From Mortierella sp. BCC40632 (Eukaryota; Mortierellomycota; Mortierellomycetes; Mortierellales; Mortierellaceae), in assembly GCA_011634665.1 (NCBI GenBank), contig WAEK01000001.1, forward strand, positions 2,354,001 to 2,418,000: a DNA stretch of 64,000 nt. The letters run 5' to 3'. Under the pieces are notes generated by a model that was not told the origin of the DNA, ran no database searches, and saw nothing but the letters and a program-made list of their open reading frames with translations. The first letter of the stretch is position 1. Every line of letters starts with the position of its first letter. A program made the translations under genes and the position numbers. Positions 45,980 through 57,960 of the stretch are shown here, in pieces.

Positions 45980-47200
45980 CAGAAAAAGAGAGAGAGAGAG
46001 AGAGAGTATGAGAGAGAAAGAGGAAAGAAAGGCTCAGGGGCAGAGGGTCATGCAGAGGGGAGATGGTGAATGGGGATAAGAAAAAGCGAAGCAGATTGAA
46101 GGGACCTCCCGCCAAAGGGCAGGGGAGATCATATCCCGGACGGGGATGAGAAAGAAAAGCGGATAACGTCCGGATTTAGGTTGGTTGTCAGGGGGAATCA
46201 GGAAACAGCGATGAGCGAGAGGAGTGTTTGCCTCGCTCAAAGTGGAGAGAGTACTCGCAGTAAGTTACTGGGATAGATGGTGCAAAAGGGATGGGAGGAA
46301 AGGAGTGAGCGAGTGAGAGTGAGAGAGCGAGTGAGAGAGTGGGAGAGAGAGAAAGAAAAGGAGAGTGTGGCGTGATGAATGGATGGCGAGATGGCGAGAT
46401 GAGAGAGCGAAGAGAAGAGGAGGAAAAAGAAAAAAGAAAGAGCGAGAACGAGAATGAGAGTGGAAAAGAAGAGAAAAAAAAAAAGAAAAAGGTAAAAAGA
46501 GAGAGAAAGAGAGAGTGAAAATGAGAGAAAGAGAAGAGATGGAATCGATGGAACCGAATGATGATGCAGCACTGCGACGCCCAGGAGGGATCGAGCCGCA
46601 GAGCAACGGCCTGTCCGTCTGTCTGTGCCTGCTCAAAAAGGGCAAGTCGAGGCCAAAGGGGCAGACACAGACAGACACAGACGCACTCAGATTAAAACAC
46701 ACTCTTTCTCTCTCTCTCTCTCAAATCACACACCAGCCAACAGGCGGGCAGACAGACCTTGCGCCTGCCCAGCCCAGCTGTCTTGCCCGTGCCACCGCCC
46801 TCCCACCCCGTGTGTGTGTCAGCATTGCCATTTCCTAGCGTGGTACCACTCACCTACCTATCTATGCACTCGTACTGCAGCCCATTTCATTCACCAAAAT
46901 GTCTCTCTCTTTTTTTTTTTTTTCTACTGCTCATCTTCATCCGACAAGCTGGGATGTCCCTGTCCATTCCCTTCTCTCCCTTCTCCCCCCTGGCCCCTTG
47001 TCTTTTCGCGATCTTGTCCAGCGTTGGGGTCCACAGCTGTCCTTTTTTGAAAAAAATTAGGAATAAGCCATTTTGTAAGCACACAGAAATTTGTCATTTT
47101 TCAGGTCTTGCCATTCGCCCACTCACCGAGGTGTATTCCTCTAAGAAGGAGCACCCATGGCTCCGCATTGGGGGCCAAAGGCGGGCTATGGATCCATCTG
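45852..47200. other. Intergenic, GA/CT-rich
   Basis: Promoter side of the phosphatidylserine decarboxylase gene, with long GA runs (45926-46010, 46300-46520) on the plus strand. A T tract is near 46910. ORFs here are overlapping low-complexity frames with no motif. Confidence 0.6.
45926..45972 (+). repeat. (GA)n microsatellite
   Basis: GA dinucleotide run immediately 5' of the phosphatidylserine decarboxylase gene; the mRNA-sense strand reads (CT)n. Confidence 0.85.
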
Positions 47201-47948
47201 TCAGTGGCTGATGTTCATGTTGAAGGGATCTGAAAGGTCGAGTAGACCTTCGGCTTTGTTTGGTCTTGGGATTCCTGGCCTTCTTCTCTTCTTCTCCTTC
47301 TCCTCCTTTTCCTCCTCGGCGTTCTCTTCACCCAACCCCAGAGCAGTGAACCCAGCAACCGCAATGTTCATGCCCGCCCGGCCACCCCGAGGCCGGACGG
47401 TGTATCCGGATGGAAAGCCTCAGCAAAGAGAGTCGCTACACTCTCGACTGCGCTTGCCATCGATCAGCCTTTGCTGACACGAGAGTCTCGTCTTCTGAAA
47501 ATACAATAGGCTTTCAAATATGACGCAGACCTACGCCGTGTTCCCTGTGCTCCGCACGGATCTTGGCGTCCTATTTTTTTTTTTTTTTTTGCGGGCGTGG
47601 TCTCCCAAACGTGATCTGATACCCCGCCGCACCCACAAATCCAACAAATGGCAGGTTAGGCCGGTCCTTTTACAGTATCCTGAATGTCAGAAAACTGTCA
47701 ATGAGTTTTGCTGGAACTTGTAATGGCAAAAAATACGCAGGCTGCAGTGGCTCGTTGTCTTTTCGTCGACCGAAGCTACATCTTGTGCCTGAGAAGTGGT
47801 AGTGAAACTGGGGGATAGCTCCGTTCAGCCGTACTTGACGCCGATCTGCACTGCTTGCTTGGGTTCTTCCAGAGAAAATGAATTGAGAGTCTTCTTTGGC
47901 CTTGACGAGAGAACGGGTTTGGTTGAGATCGTGCAAGGTCGCCAACAT
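47201..47948 (-). CDS. Small uncharacterised protein, divergent from dihydroorotase
   Basis: Two minus-strand exons inferred: 47780-47948 and 47201-47418; phases close to 128 aa. Exon A encodes MLATLHDLNQTRSLV, KEDSQFIFSGRT and RRQVRLNGAIPQFHYHFSG. Exon B continues as FPSGYTVRPRGGRAGMNIAV, then an acidic/basic stretch and a C-terminus LLDLSDPFNMNISH. The sequence reads like a compact, mostly non-repetitive protein and no stop interrupts it, but the family was not recognised. The donor of exon A (T|GTAGCT) is weak. Coding sequence may extend 5' of the chosen Met, because the frame is open upstream to a possible acceptor at about 47976. It could also be the 3' part of a longer gene. Confidence 0.5.
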
Positions 47949-48099
47949 CCGATTCTCTGGTCGCTTGGGGGCTAGTTTCTACAGCGCTTACTGTCGTGGC
48001 TTTTATTTGCAAACGATGCATCCTATCTGAAAAAGTATCATCCCAAAAGACATTATTTGCCGAGTCGTCGGAGACGCGCTACTGTCTCTCCGGATCAGC

Positions 48100-48105
48100 C
48101 ACGTG
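48100..48105 (+). promoter_or_regulatory. CACGTG box upstream of dihydroorotase
   Basis: CACGTG followed by AT, 112 bp upstream of the dihydroorotase start codon. The position is very similar to the boxes before AsnRS (115 bp) and TRM61 (124 bp). Confidence 0.4.
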
Positions 48106-48216
48106 ATCTCAGTAGCTCATTGTCTTCTTTTTTTTTTTCCGGGGATGAATCGGTCCCGCTTCTCCATCCGACCATTGATCCCACAAGACCAGTTGACGAC
48201 ACCGCAGGAAAACATC

Positions 48217-49931
48217 ATGGACACCATCACGCTCCCAACAGCATGCGACATGCACATTCATCTCCGTCAGGGTTCCCTTATGAACATGGTTACCCCTGAG
48301 GTCGAGAAGGGCGGTGTATCGATCTGCTACGTGATGGTAACAGCTTGTCTTGCCTTTTTTTTTTTTTTTTTTTTTTCTCACACTATTCTTGAGAAGCCTC
48401 CTTCACTCCACATGTTAGGCTGGTCTTATTTACGCCTCAACACTCATCTTATGTCATATCCAAAAAAAAAAAAAAAAAAAATCTAGCCCAACCTCCAGCC
48501 TTTCATCTCCACAACAGAGATGGCTCTTGCATACAGGGCTGAACTTGAAAAGTTGTCGCCCAAGGTCACATTCTTGATGTCGCTCTACCTCAACCCTTCG
48601 TTGACGCCTGAGGAGATCAGGAAAGCCGCCAAGGCTGGCGTCCGTGGTACGTTTTTTTTCTTTTCTTTCTTTTTGACCGCAGTTTTAACTACACTATCAG
48701 GAATCTGGACTAAATAACGACTAGATCAACGAGGATTTTTTTTTTTTTTTTCTTGGCATTTTGGCTAACGTCCAAGTTCATCTCATGATATCCATTCTCC
48801 ATTACATCATTTCTGGTTGACTTGACTGAAAATAATAATAATAATAATAACACTGATGGGGGGTGGGGTGTATACTTCATCTAGGTGTCAAGTCTTACCC
48901 TCGAGGTGTCACCACCAACAGCGAGTCTGGAATTGAGAGCTATGATGTCTACTACCCTGTCTTCAAGGCCATGGAGGAGGAGGGTATGGTTCTCAACTTG
49001 CACGGCGAAATCCCAAGCGATGCGGAAAAGGTAAGAAAAATCCGAAAATTTTTGCCTTTGGATGTGGTTGATGGGAGAGGGGGGATAGATTAGATCGCCA
49101 AGACACCAACCGCCATGGCTGAATGATGGACTGGAGAAAGAGATCAAATATTGATTTTTCTTTTCTTTTCTTTTCAATATACGACCAGAACGTCTGTGTG
49201 ATGAATGCGGAGGAAAAGTTCCTTGGCCATCTCAAGGAGATTCACCTTGCCTTCCCAAAGCTCAAGATCATCCTTGAACATGCTACCACCGAGGCAGCTG
49301 TCAACATGGTCAAGTCTTTGGGCGACACGGTTGGTTGTACCATCACTGTTCACCATCTTCAATTGATTGTTGATGACTGGGCTGGCAAGTGCCACAACTT
49401 TTGCAAGCCCGTCGCCAAGTTCCCAAGCGACAGAGCTGCCCTTCGCAACGTCGTCAAGGAGGGTAAGCATTTGCCAATTCTAGACCCTGACTATTTATTT
49501 TTTCTATTCTTTATGATTCTCAGGATGTTGTGATTAACATTGGAAATGTTGTCTCCTTTTTTTTTTTTTTTTACAAATAGGACACCCACGTTTCTTTTTG
49601 GGCACTGACTCGGCTCCTCACCCATCTCACAAGAAGGAGGGTCCCGAGGCATGCGCTGGAGTTTTCACCACACCTCTTGTCTTGCCTTACCTTGCCACCA
49701 TCCTCGAGTCCTTTGGCGCCTTGGATCGTCTTCGAGGCTTTGCCTGCGATTTCGGTCGTGCGTTTTATGAAGTCAAGGATGAGAAGTGGGTGGGTGAGGT
49801 CAAGTTGGTGAGAGAGTCCTGGACTGCACCCCAAAAGTATTCGTATGTCAGCAACGGCATCGATGGAGAGCAGGGAGATGTTGTCCCCTTCATGGCCGGA
49901 AAGCCCCTTACCTGGAAGATTGCCTCGATCG

Positions 49932-49936
<5 letters not shown>
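48217..49936 (+). CDS. URA4: Dihydroorotase (homodimeric, URA4/PyrC type)
   Basis: Five exons: 48217-48336, 48487-48646, 48885-49030, 49189-49462 and 49581-49936; all GT-AG, exact closure at 351 aa, close to yeast Ura4. It cyclises N-carbamoyl-aspartate to dihydroorotate, the third step of de novo pyrimidine synthesis, in the cytosol. Metal ligands are visible in family order: HxH in CDMHIHLRQG, the lysine of GVKSYP (carbamylated in the family), His in NLHGE, His in ILEHATTEA, and Asp in GTDSAPH. Substrate-binding Asn and Arg segments (PNLQP, LR after HIH) are also conserved. The class with separate dihydroorotase fits fungi, where it is not part of an active CAD fusion. The gene is complete, with no frame problem. 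Confidence 0.96.
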
Positions 49937-49965
<29 letters not shown>

Positions 49966-50653
49966 GATTTACGATAGTCTGTCCAGTGTGGATTAAAAGA
50001 AACGATAGCCATTATCATTGCAGTTTTGAAGAGATGATTATTTTGTTTGAACAAAAAGGATAGAGATAGGAAATCTTCCTGTCTTTACAATTCTGGATGG
50101 AGAAAGAAGATGTGCAAGGATGGTCAAGGCAACCTTATCTATGTTAAGCTTATCTTTCTTTTACTCTTTGAGATATACCTCCACGATCCGGCTTTCAAGA
50201 GAAAATCGACTTTGGACGAGATTTTGACAGCGCCAACACCATTCAATCGACTTTTGGATCGTGCAGTTCTATTTCCTACTTTTTTAAAAAAAAATCTTGC
50301 TAGGTTGGATGTGTGTGTGTGTGTGGGGGGGAAGTATGAGAGTGAGAGTAACAGTCATAGAGTGAGAGTGAGAGCGAGAATGAGAGTAAGAGTTGAGCAT
50401 GCTCTGGAGAGACTTTATATAAACCGGCTCTCGCTGGAATGGCACAGGGCTCCAAGAGTCCTCAACACATACAAATGAAGACGTACCCATAACAATATCC
50501 CTCATCAATACCTCCCCCCCTTTTTTTTTTTTTTTTTTCTTCTTTCTTTATGATTGTTGTCTCGTTCGGTCGGAAAAATAATAATAAATAAAAAAAAAAA
50601 AAAAAAAGCCCTTTCTACATACAAAAAAAAAACGTTTCCTCCATATGCATCAT
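49937..50653. other. Convergent intergenic region
   Basis: A tract directly after the dihydroorotase stop, GT run near 50310-50325, GAGAGT repeats (50336-50395), T tract near 50521 and A tract near 50590. No gene recognised. Confidence 0.6.
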
Positions 50654-52009
50654 TTATGTCTTCTTATGCCACACCAGCTTGTAAGCCTCGACTGTCTCTG
50701 GATCCACGTATTTAGCCAAACCCAACGTCTTGAACCGTTGATCCACCAAAAGTCCTTTAAATAGCTCAACAATTACCAACACCTGAAGATTGGGACAGTA
50801 CAACAAGGTCTCAAAGAATCGACTTGACGTAGCTCCAGGAGCTACCAAATGAAGTTGTTCCAATCGCTTACAATTCTTGGCCAACGCAACTAGTGACTCT
50901 TGATCGTATTCCATCCCTGTCTGCGTCGATCCTGCCCGGGGAAGAATCAGATTACGAAGGTACCGAAGCTTGGGCAACGTCTGGAACGAGACATCCGAGA
51001 TTTGATTGGCATCGAGAAGCGAGATGTACTCCAGTCGCAAACAATTGTTGGTCAACTCGAGCAGAGCCTCGTCATTGAACTTTGGAGATACTGACTCGAG
51101 CCAGGACACATTCAGGTGCTTCAGATTGGGACAATTCTTTGCAAATTCAATCAATTCGGCTGTGCCCAGATGCTCGTCCGAGTCCAGTAGGACGAGTTTT
51201 GTCAGAGCCTTTCCGCAGGTCCGTGCCAGTTGTTGAAGCGTCTCCTGAGGAATGTTCTTGCATCGTTTCAGGACAAGCTCCGTCAAAGGATTCGTGTTGG
51301 TCGAAAAGACATGAAGTGGATGTCCAGTTCCCACAGACAGGACAGGGCAAATGTAATTGGTGAGAGAGAACATAAAGAGTCGCCGACAAGATTCTGCTAA
51401 GGCGCCCCAAGGGATGAGTCCTTCCTCCTCCTCGCTTGAATAGTCTCGTCCTGTAGCAAAGACAAGGGTCAGGTCTCCAAGACGCTTGCTGCAATGTTCT
51501 GACAGGGCAAGGACGACATCAGGTGTGATCCAATTGATGACAAATTGGCCATTCTGTTTATCAACGACATCGTGAGAGTCAATGATTTCAATCCGCTTCA
51601 CAAACTCGCCATATTCATGCGTTGAGGAAAAGTCGGCATTCTCGGTTTGGTTCAGAAAAATGGCCAGTTCCTCGCCTGCTTTCCATCCATGAAAGGTACG
51701 TTCTTGCCAAAGTAGCGGTGATGCAATCTCGTTCCATTTCTTGCAGACAAGTGTCAGAGGTCCCAGTTGGCTGTAGATGGTGTGAGTCCGATGGTTCAGA
51801 TAGTCATAGTGCTGGATGGCTAGGAACGAGAAGATGTACCGAAGGAGGTACGGTTCCAGAGAGTTGATCCCGACGGGTCGGATGAGCTCCTTTTCCTCAG
51901 AGCCATTCGAATGGTCGGCGGTGTCTCCAGCACCGCTCGTCAGGTCGTCCTTGTTAGACTCCAGGTTGGGAATGTTGTGGAGGTGAAGTGAGGGTGAATC
52001 CGAAAGCCA
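50654..52009 (-). CDS. F-box/leucine-rich-repeat protein, 5' end unresolved
   Basis: Minus-strand open stretch of about 450 codons ending at TAA 50654-50656. The N-terminal third has an F-box-like helix-turn-helix (LEPYLLRYIFSFLAIQ, then LTLVCKKWNEIASPLLW). The rest shows irregular leucine-rich repeats typical of Amn1/Fbl-type receptors (LTELVLKRCKNIP, CPNLKHLNVSWLESV, CLRLEYISLLDANQI, CKRLEQLHLV). Such proteins present substrates to SCF ubiquitin ligases; the substrate is unknown. No ATG occurs in frame between the upstream stop and the F-box, so the start codon must lie in an upstream exon that I could not place with confidence. The 5' limit given is therefore only the start of clear protein-like sequence. 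Confidence 0.8.
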   Translation of the reverse strand, partial: WLSDSPSLHLHNIPNLESNKDDLTSGAGDTADHSNGSEEKELIRPVGINSLEPYLLRYIFSFLAIQHYDYLNHRTHTIYSQLGPLTLVCKKWNEIASPLLWQERTFHGWKAGEELAIFLNQTENADFSSTHEYGEFVKRIEIIDSHDVVDKQNGQFVINWITPDVVLALSEHCSKRLGDLTLVFATGRDYSSEEEEGLIPWGALAESCRRLFMFSLTNYICPVLSVGTGHPLHVFSTNTNPLTELVLKRCKNIPQETLQQLARTCGKALTKLVLLDSDEHLGTAELIEFAKNCPNLKHLNVSWLESVSPKFNDEALLELTNNCLRLEYISLLDANQISDVSFQTLPKLRYLRNLILPRAGSTQTGMEYDQESLVALAKNCKRLEQLHLVAPGATSSRFFETLLYCPNLQVLVIVELFKGLLVDQRFKTLGLAKYVDPETVEAYKLVWHKKT

Positions 52010-53245
52010 GCCCAAGAGGATGAAGGGGAGGGAGAGAAGGAATCGAGAGAAAGCAGATGATTCCTATGGGAAGATCAATGCTTGGCTGACTGGACAAAAA
52101 AAAAAAAAAAAAAAAGGGCAGGGTGGTAGAGTAGAGCCCAGCTGTCTTTTTTTTTTTTTCTCTTTCCTTCCTGAGTGGAAAGTGTCCGAGTCGAGTCAAG
52201 GGCGATAAAAGACGTCCAGTGAGGAGCGTGATGAGGACGAGGATGAAAAGGTCAGCAGAGGCGTCACTTCCTGATTGGCTACTTCTTCAATGTACTCCAG
52301 CGTTCCTGAAAAAAGGATTATCCCGTTCATTTTTAAAAAGAGAAAAAGTGTGTGAATGAGAGAGTGTGTGAGAGGAAGAGAGAAAGAGAGAAAGAGAAGA
52401 ATAGATAGCAGTTAGCATCATCATCATCGTCATCATCATCGTCATCATCAACATTGGGATAAAGGGTGATGAACAAAAAAAAAAAAAAAAAGTCTCGGGA
52501 GAGGGGGTCTTCTTCGCGATAGAATCTCTGGACAACCACCGCCTCCCCCTCCCCCATGACCCTTCGCAAAAGGGACGTTTGCTGCATATTCTTTCTCTAG
52601 TCCTCGAGTCCAGTCTGGACTGCCTTGTTCTGAAAAGAAAAAAAAGTCCCATTGGGAAGGAGGGTAGTGTGTTGGCGATGCAACTCATTCTTTAGCCAAG
52701 GCACTCACACTGCTCGCGCGACGTATCGACCAACAATGGTTTGCCTTGGGCTTATTTTTTTTTTTTTTTTTTTTTGACGTGGGCTAAGCCTGGCGCGTAG
52801 GGATGAGATGAAGCGATGAGCGAAGCGAGATCAATCGTGGCTAATGGACCAATGTAGACGCACGATGATGAGCAGCACAGATGATACGGGGATGGAGAGC
52901 GTGGGGAGAGAGAGATAGAGAGAAAGAGCAAGCGACAGAGATCGTCAGTGGGGGGCGACAGGTGCTCAGGGACGGATGGTCAAAGAAAAAGAGAAAAAAA
53001 AAAAAAAATCGAGCTGGGAAAAAAAAAAAAAAAAAAAAAAAAAGAAATAGAAGAGTGAGCCAAAAGGGTGAAGAGTCAAGCGGAGCCTGTGCTACCTTGA
53101 GCTTTGGTCAAAAGAGAACAGGCGACACTGTTGCGATATCAATCGGTGGTGCGCTGTGCGGCATTCGAGTCTTCCCTCTTGCGCGTCCAAGTCGGTTCCC
53201 CGAAGTAGTCTTCTGCAAGAGAGCAGTTGAACGGTGTGTTTCTCT

Positions 53246-53284
<39 letters not shown>

Positions 53285-54063
53285 CAGAAGAACTCGATTT
53301 CCCGCGTCGGCGCTCTTTCGCGTCTCTCTCTCTCTGTCTCTCAGTCGTCTGCTCCTGACACAGGGCACACGCAAATCGGTCCATCTCCTGTCCCGCCCAT
53401 GCCCCGAGAAAGGCAGTAGCACCTGGAGTAGCCCCAGTCTCTTTTGACACTTGACGCTGTCGGGGGTAGGCCAGAGAGACGTTAGTAGATTGGTCTGAGG
53501 AGGCCAGCAATCCTTCTGTTGCAGCACCAAGAGGGGGCCAAAGGCGGTGCCGAGAAAGAGGAGGTGGGAGACCAGAGAACAGGGGGTTGCACCTCTGGCC
53601 GCGGAACATGCTAATGAATCTGAACTTGTGATTGTGAACCAGACACACACAGGGCCTGAAACGCCCTTAAGATTGTTTACCTCTACAACACCTCATTGCA
53701 TTCTTTCATTCGCTCTGGTAGAGAGAGAGAGAGAAGGGCGGCAGGTATGACAGAGAGACAGACAGAAACCAAGAGACAGGCGGCAGTTCGTCAGGCAGAC
53801 AGAGAGAGAGAGAGAGAGACTGTGTGTGTGTGTGAAAGGACATCTTTTTTTAACATCTGAGCCCTTTTTTTTTTCATGGTCGTGTTGAATGCAGCTTTGC
53901 TGCCATCACTCTTTCATCCTGGTGCTGCTCCGATTCATCTCTCTTACTCCCCTCCCCTTTTCCCGCTCGCCTGTTTCGCCTGCTTCTGCTTCTACCTCTG
54001 CTTCTGCCTCTGCTTCTGCTTACGGCTTCCTCTTCCTCCTCTTCCTCTTCTTTCTCCTCTTCT

Positions 54064-54098
<35 letters not shown>

Positions 54099-54209
54099 TT
54101 CCTCCTCTTGTCCTTCCTCTTCTTCATCCGCCTTCCTTCTCGTCCTCCGGCCACCGTCATCTCCTCTCACTCCATCTGTGCCGGCTCTCCTCTTCCTCCT
54201 CCTTCTCCC
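52010..54209. other. Divergent intergenic region, about 2.2 kb
   Basis: Probably contains the missing 5' exon(s) of the F-box gene on the minus strand and the CT-rich leader of the MAPKKK gene on the plus strand. Simple sequence includes a CATCAT/GATGAT array (52417-52450), A tracts near 52095, 52480 and 53020, CT runs (53241-53280) and GA runs near 53805. No other gene recognised. Confidence 0.5.
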
Positions 54210-57200
54210 ATGACCAACTCCTCGCCTCGATCGTTTACATTCTCGGCCTCCAGTGGCACTCCCACTCCCACCACTCCCACCTTTGACATTTACTCCTACT
54301 CTGGCGCAAACTCTTATTATGAAGTCTTGCGCCAATGGGACGGCGAGGGCACTGCCCAGTGGCTCCTCGACAATAAAATGTCCCATTACGATCGCCTCTT
54401 TGTCGGTAATGTCCTGTCCTCGGCAAACAGTTGATGAATGGATGGCCCTTTTTTTCTTTCTTACTCTCTCTTTATTCTGCTGTTGCATCCCCAACTGTGG
54501 ATCCCTGAAACCGCATTCAGACGAGGGTGAAGGGGAGAGGAGAGGAGGGAGTCCCCTTTGTCCGTTTTTTTTTCTTTTATTCCTGACCCTGTTTATTCTT
54601 TTTTCGTTTGGCGTTCTAGAACACGGCATCCGAGGCGCATGTCTTTTGGAACTGGATCACTATGCATTGAAGGAGATGGGCATTTCCTCGCTAGCAGACC
54701 GCATTCGTATTCTCGCCGCAGTGAAAGCTCTCAGAATCCGATGTCTAGTCGTCAGTAACAGTAGCAACGGAACAAATGGCGGAAACACCAGCTCCAGCAG
54801 CAATGGTCATCACAAGGTATCTTTTTTTTTTTTTTTTTTTTTTTTTCTCTCTCTCTCTTCTCTTTTTTTCTCCCACTCTTACCGGCCCTGCATATTTCCA
54901 TGCAGGGAATTCTGGACATGATGCCTTTTCTTTTCTTTCCATTGGAGGACAATAGAATCATGTTTGCTAATTCTTCTTCTTTTCTTTTTTTTTTTCAAAT
55001 TTTAATATTTTTTCATTTTTTTTTTTTTTTTTTTAATATTCTCTCATCATTTCAGATGGACAGGAAAAGCTGGAGGTACCCTCGGCGATGAAGAAGGAGT
55101 CTGCAACACTTGGACTGGGCTTGAGCGGAGACAATACTCTTTTCAAGTCGTTGAAGCGTTCTCCTTCAAAGACACTGAACCTGAAGCGAGCCAACTCAAA
55201 GACACTTGGTCGATCCAATTCAAAGAAACAGACCCACTTTGATGAACCCACCTCACCCAGAACGCCGGTAAGCAAAATGTGCAAATCAACTAAAGGCCCT
55301 TTTGTCCACAAAGGGCAACGAAACATGAAGGATAGTCGCTAAGAATAACATTCTCTCTCTCTCTTTTTTTTTTTCTGCACATGTCTAGCGCTCCTCGCAC
55401 GAGGGTGGAATCATGTCTTTGGAGTCTGTGAAGCATGTAATGTATCAGTCCAGCTCTTGTTTGTTTTATCCGCCTCTCTCTCTCTCTCTCTCTTTCTCTT
55501 TCTCTTTCTCTGAGGCTGACAACTGTTCATTTCCTGACCGCTGCTTATTTTTTTTCCCTTCTTGTTTTTGGATAATATCCTGGACCTATTGAATATATTT
55601 GATATATATTAATATATTAGCGCTGCATCCGTGTATTCGACGAAGGAGGACAATCCAGGATTGTCAATGTGCATGATGTTCCTGATGCAGCAACGGTGTA
55701 CTCCAGAGTCTTACACAAGTTCAACATCACAGACGATACAGAAAAGTACTCCATTTTTACACTTTCAAGCGAGACGGGTGATGGTATGTCCTGATGATAT
55801 CAACCTCGAGTAGCCTGATGTTGCTCCCTTTCCACGACACCCTCCAAATCATACCCTCTAACCTCTCATATTCCTTTGCAACTCTCATTCCAACTCAAAT
55901 AGCACATAGCTTGGTCGATAGCGAACTACTCAACATTTGCAGGAGTCTTGATCGGCCAGAAAAGGAGCGTCTCATCTTACGAAAACTCCACCAGCCTGTC
56001 AGTCATGATGTCTTGAAGAGGCGTGGCACCGCCAAACGTGTGGAACGATTCGGAGACGTTTCTTCGCCCACCGCCGGCTCGTTCAAGGAATCCACTCGGA
56101 TGCAGACATTCTTTGGTCAGCGTCCACCAGATGAAATCATCGAGAACAACTTGGCAGAATACTTTCCTGGACATCGCAAAGAACTCCTTCAGGAGGTCAG
56201 CAATGTGCGCAACTCGTTGCTCTTTAGGAACTCTCAGTTTATGGGCCGAAACTCCTTTATACCCCGCCATTCGTATTTAATACAGCCTGGAGCTGCGGAT
56301 GGCCTGTCGCAGTCATTGGCCCATGTCTCCTTACAGGAGGCCGATGAATCTGAAGAATCCGAATCGCTCTCTCGAATGGGTGGCGATGATGACACCCTGC
56401 GACCCGGTCAACATGACTTTACTGCGAGCAGACTAAAGGATACTGAGGTTGACTCTGTATCGTCCGTCGGTACAGGAGAGACCACGTCAACGGGTATGCG
56501 TGAACTAAAGCCGGAGCAGGATGAAGGCTACGGATATGCTCAACCTGGTGACAAGGGCGAAATCAGTACAGAAGATGAGCAGGAATCAGCGCAGGATCAC
56601 CGGGGAGCTGTCATCCCCGGTGTTGTCGTTTCTGAACACACGGATACAATTGGGGCCGAGGAGCCAACACTGATCGTTCAACGGAGATCGAGTGTTTCGA
56701 GTACCAAAAGTGGACATTCTAGTCGGGACACAGAGGAATCGAACGAGCCTCAGCTACCAGCCGTCTCCCCACGAGCTGCTCTACTCTCGAAACGGGATCA
56801 AGAAGCTCGACTATCGCGGATATCGCTTGCAAATCAAAAATACCATCGACAATCCTATGCTGGGTCCATTTCATCTCTCTCTTCGCTCTCTCTCCGAGAA
56901 GTTGTCCCACGTCCTCGACAATCGCCTGTCGGACATGGATTCCGTCAACGAGGTGGTTCCGAAGGGTCGGGCATTTCAGCACGGGAGAATGCTGGGGTTG
57001 TGTCTCTCGAGAATGACTATTCTTGGTGGATCCGTGGCAAGTTTATCGGAGTGGGATCGTTTGCAAGAGTCTCCCTGGGTTGGCATCGTCAGCTAGGTAC
57101 CTTTATGGCTGTTAAGCAAGTAGAGTTGCCTGTCAACAATTCATACAAGGAAGACAAGCAAAAGATGCTTGTGGATGCATTGGAGCGAGAAATTGATTTG

Positions 57201-57960
57201 TTGAAGGAGCTTCATCATGAGCGGATTGTTCAGTATATCGGATCTGATATTGAGAAGGGTCATATCAACATTTTCTTGGAATATGTGCCAGGAGGATCCA
57301 TTGCGACGTTACTTGCCAACTATGGACCGTTTTCGGAGATCCTTGTTCGGTCCTTTGTGAAGCAGATCCTGGAGGGACTTGATTACCTCCACGAGTGTGA
57401 CATTATCCACAGAGACATCAAGGGCGCCAACATCCTTGTCGACAACAAGGGCTGTATCAAGATCTCTGATTTTGGCATTTCGAAAAAAGTCGAGGACCGT
57501 AAGTTGACCATCTCTTGTTTGTTTGGGTGATTGTGATCATGTACTATTTGAGTTTTCTTTCTTTCTCTTCACTGACTGATCGAGGCTTGTTTGTGTCTTT
57601 CCTTTTCTTCTCTCTTTGCTAGATCTGAAATCGATCAATGTCAAGTCCGCTCGACCATCTCTCCAGGGGTCAACCTTCTGGATGGCACCCGAGGTTGTGA
57701 AGCAGGTGGCAACGACCTACAAGGCCGACATCTGGAGCTTGGGTTGTCTTGTTGTCGAGATGTTTACGGGCACCCATCCTTTCCCCCAGTTTTCACAAAT
57801 GCAGGCGCTCTTCCAAATCGGATCCGATTGTACGCCCGACATTCCCGAGGATATCTCGGACGAGGCCAAGGACTTTTTGAAGCGGACGTTCGAGGTCGAT
57901 TATCATATCCGGCCCTCGGCAAGGATCTTATTGGGACACTTGTTTATCCAGCAACTGTAG
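54210..57960 (+). CDS. Ste11-like MAP kinase kinase kinase (SAM - RA-like - kinase)
   Basis: Seven exons inferred: 54210-54405, 54620-54805, 55056-55267, 55389-55436, 55621-55783, 55903-57498 and 57623-57960; closure at 912 aa. It is the MAPKKK of mating/filamentation/osmostress cascades in fungi. A SAM domain covers about residues 37-103 ([30 protein letters not shown]). An RA/ubiquitin-like domain begins near 215 ([18 protein letters not shown]). The kinase domain runs from about 641 to 910. It has the glycine loop [12 protein letters not shown], the lysine in MAVKQVE, the catalytic loop [20 protein letters not shown] and the activation end [10 protein letters not shown] Ser/Thr-rich regulatory linker of more than 350 residues lies between. 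The exon 2 donor (G|GTCATC at 54805) was chosen over the stronger GTATCT 11 bases later because only it keeps frame into exon 3; a small unrecognised exon is the alternative. Confidence 0.93.

Noticed and set aside
50407..50420. TATATAAA-like sequence
   Set aside because: Lies between two convergent gene ends with no start codon or leader downstream in either direction.
53876..54629. Minus-strand Glu-rich ORF of 251 codons
   Set aside because: Antisense of the CT-rich leader and first exon of the MAPKKK gene.
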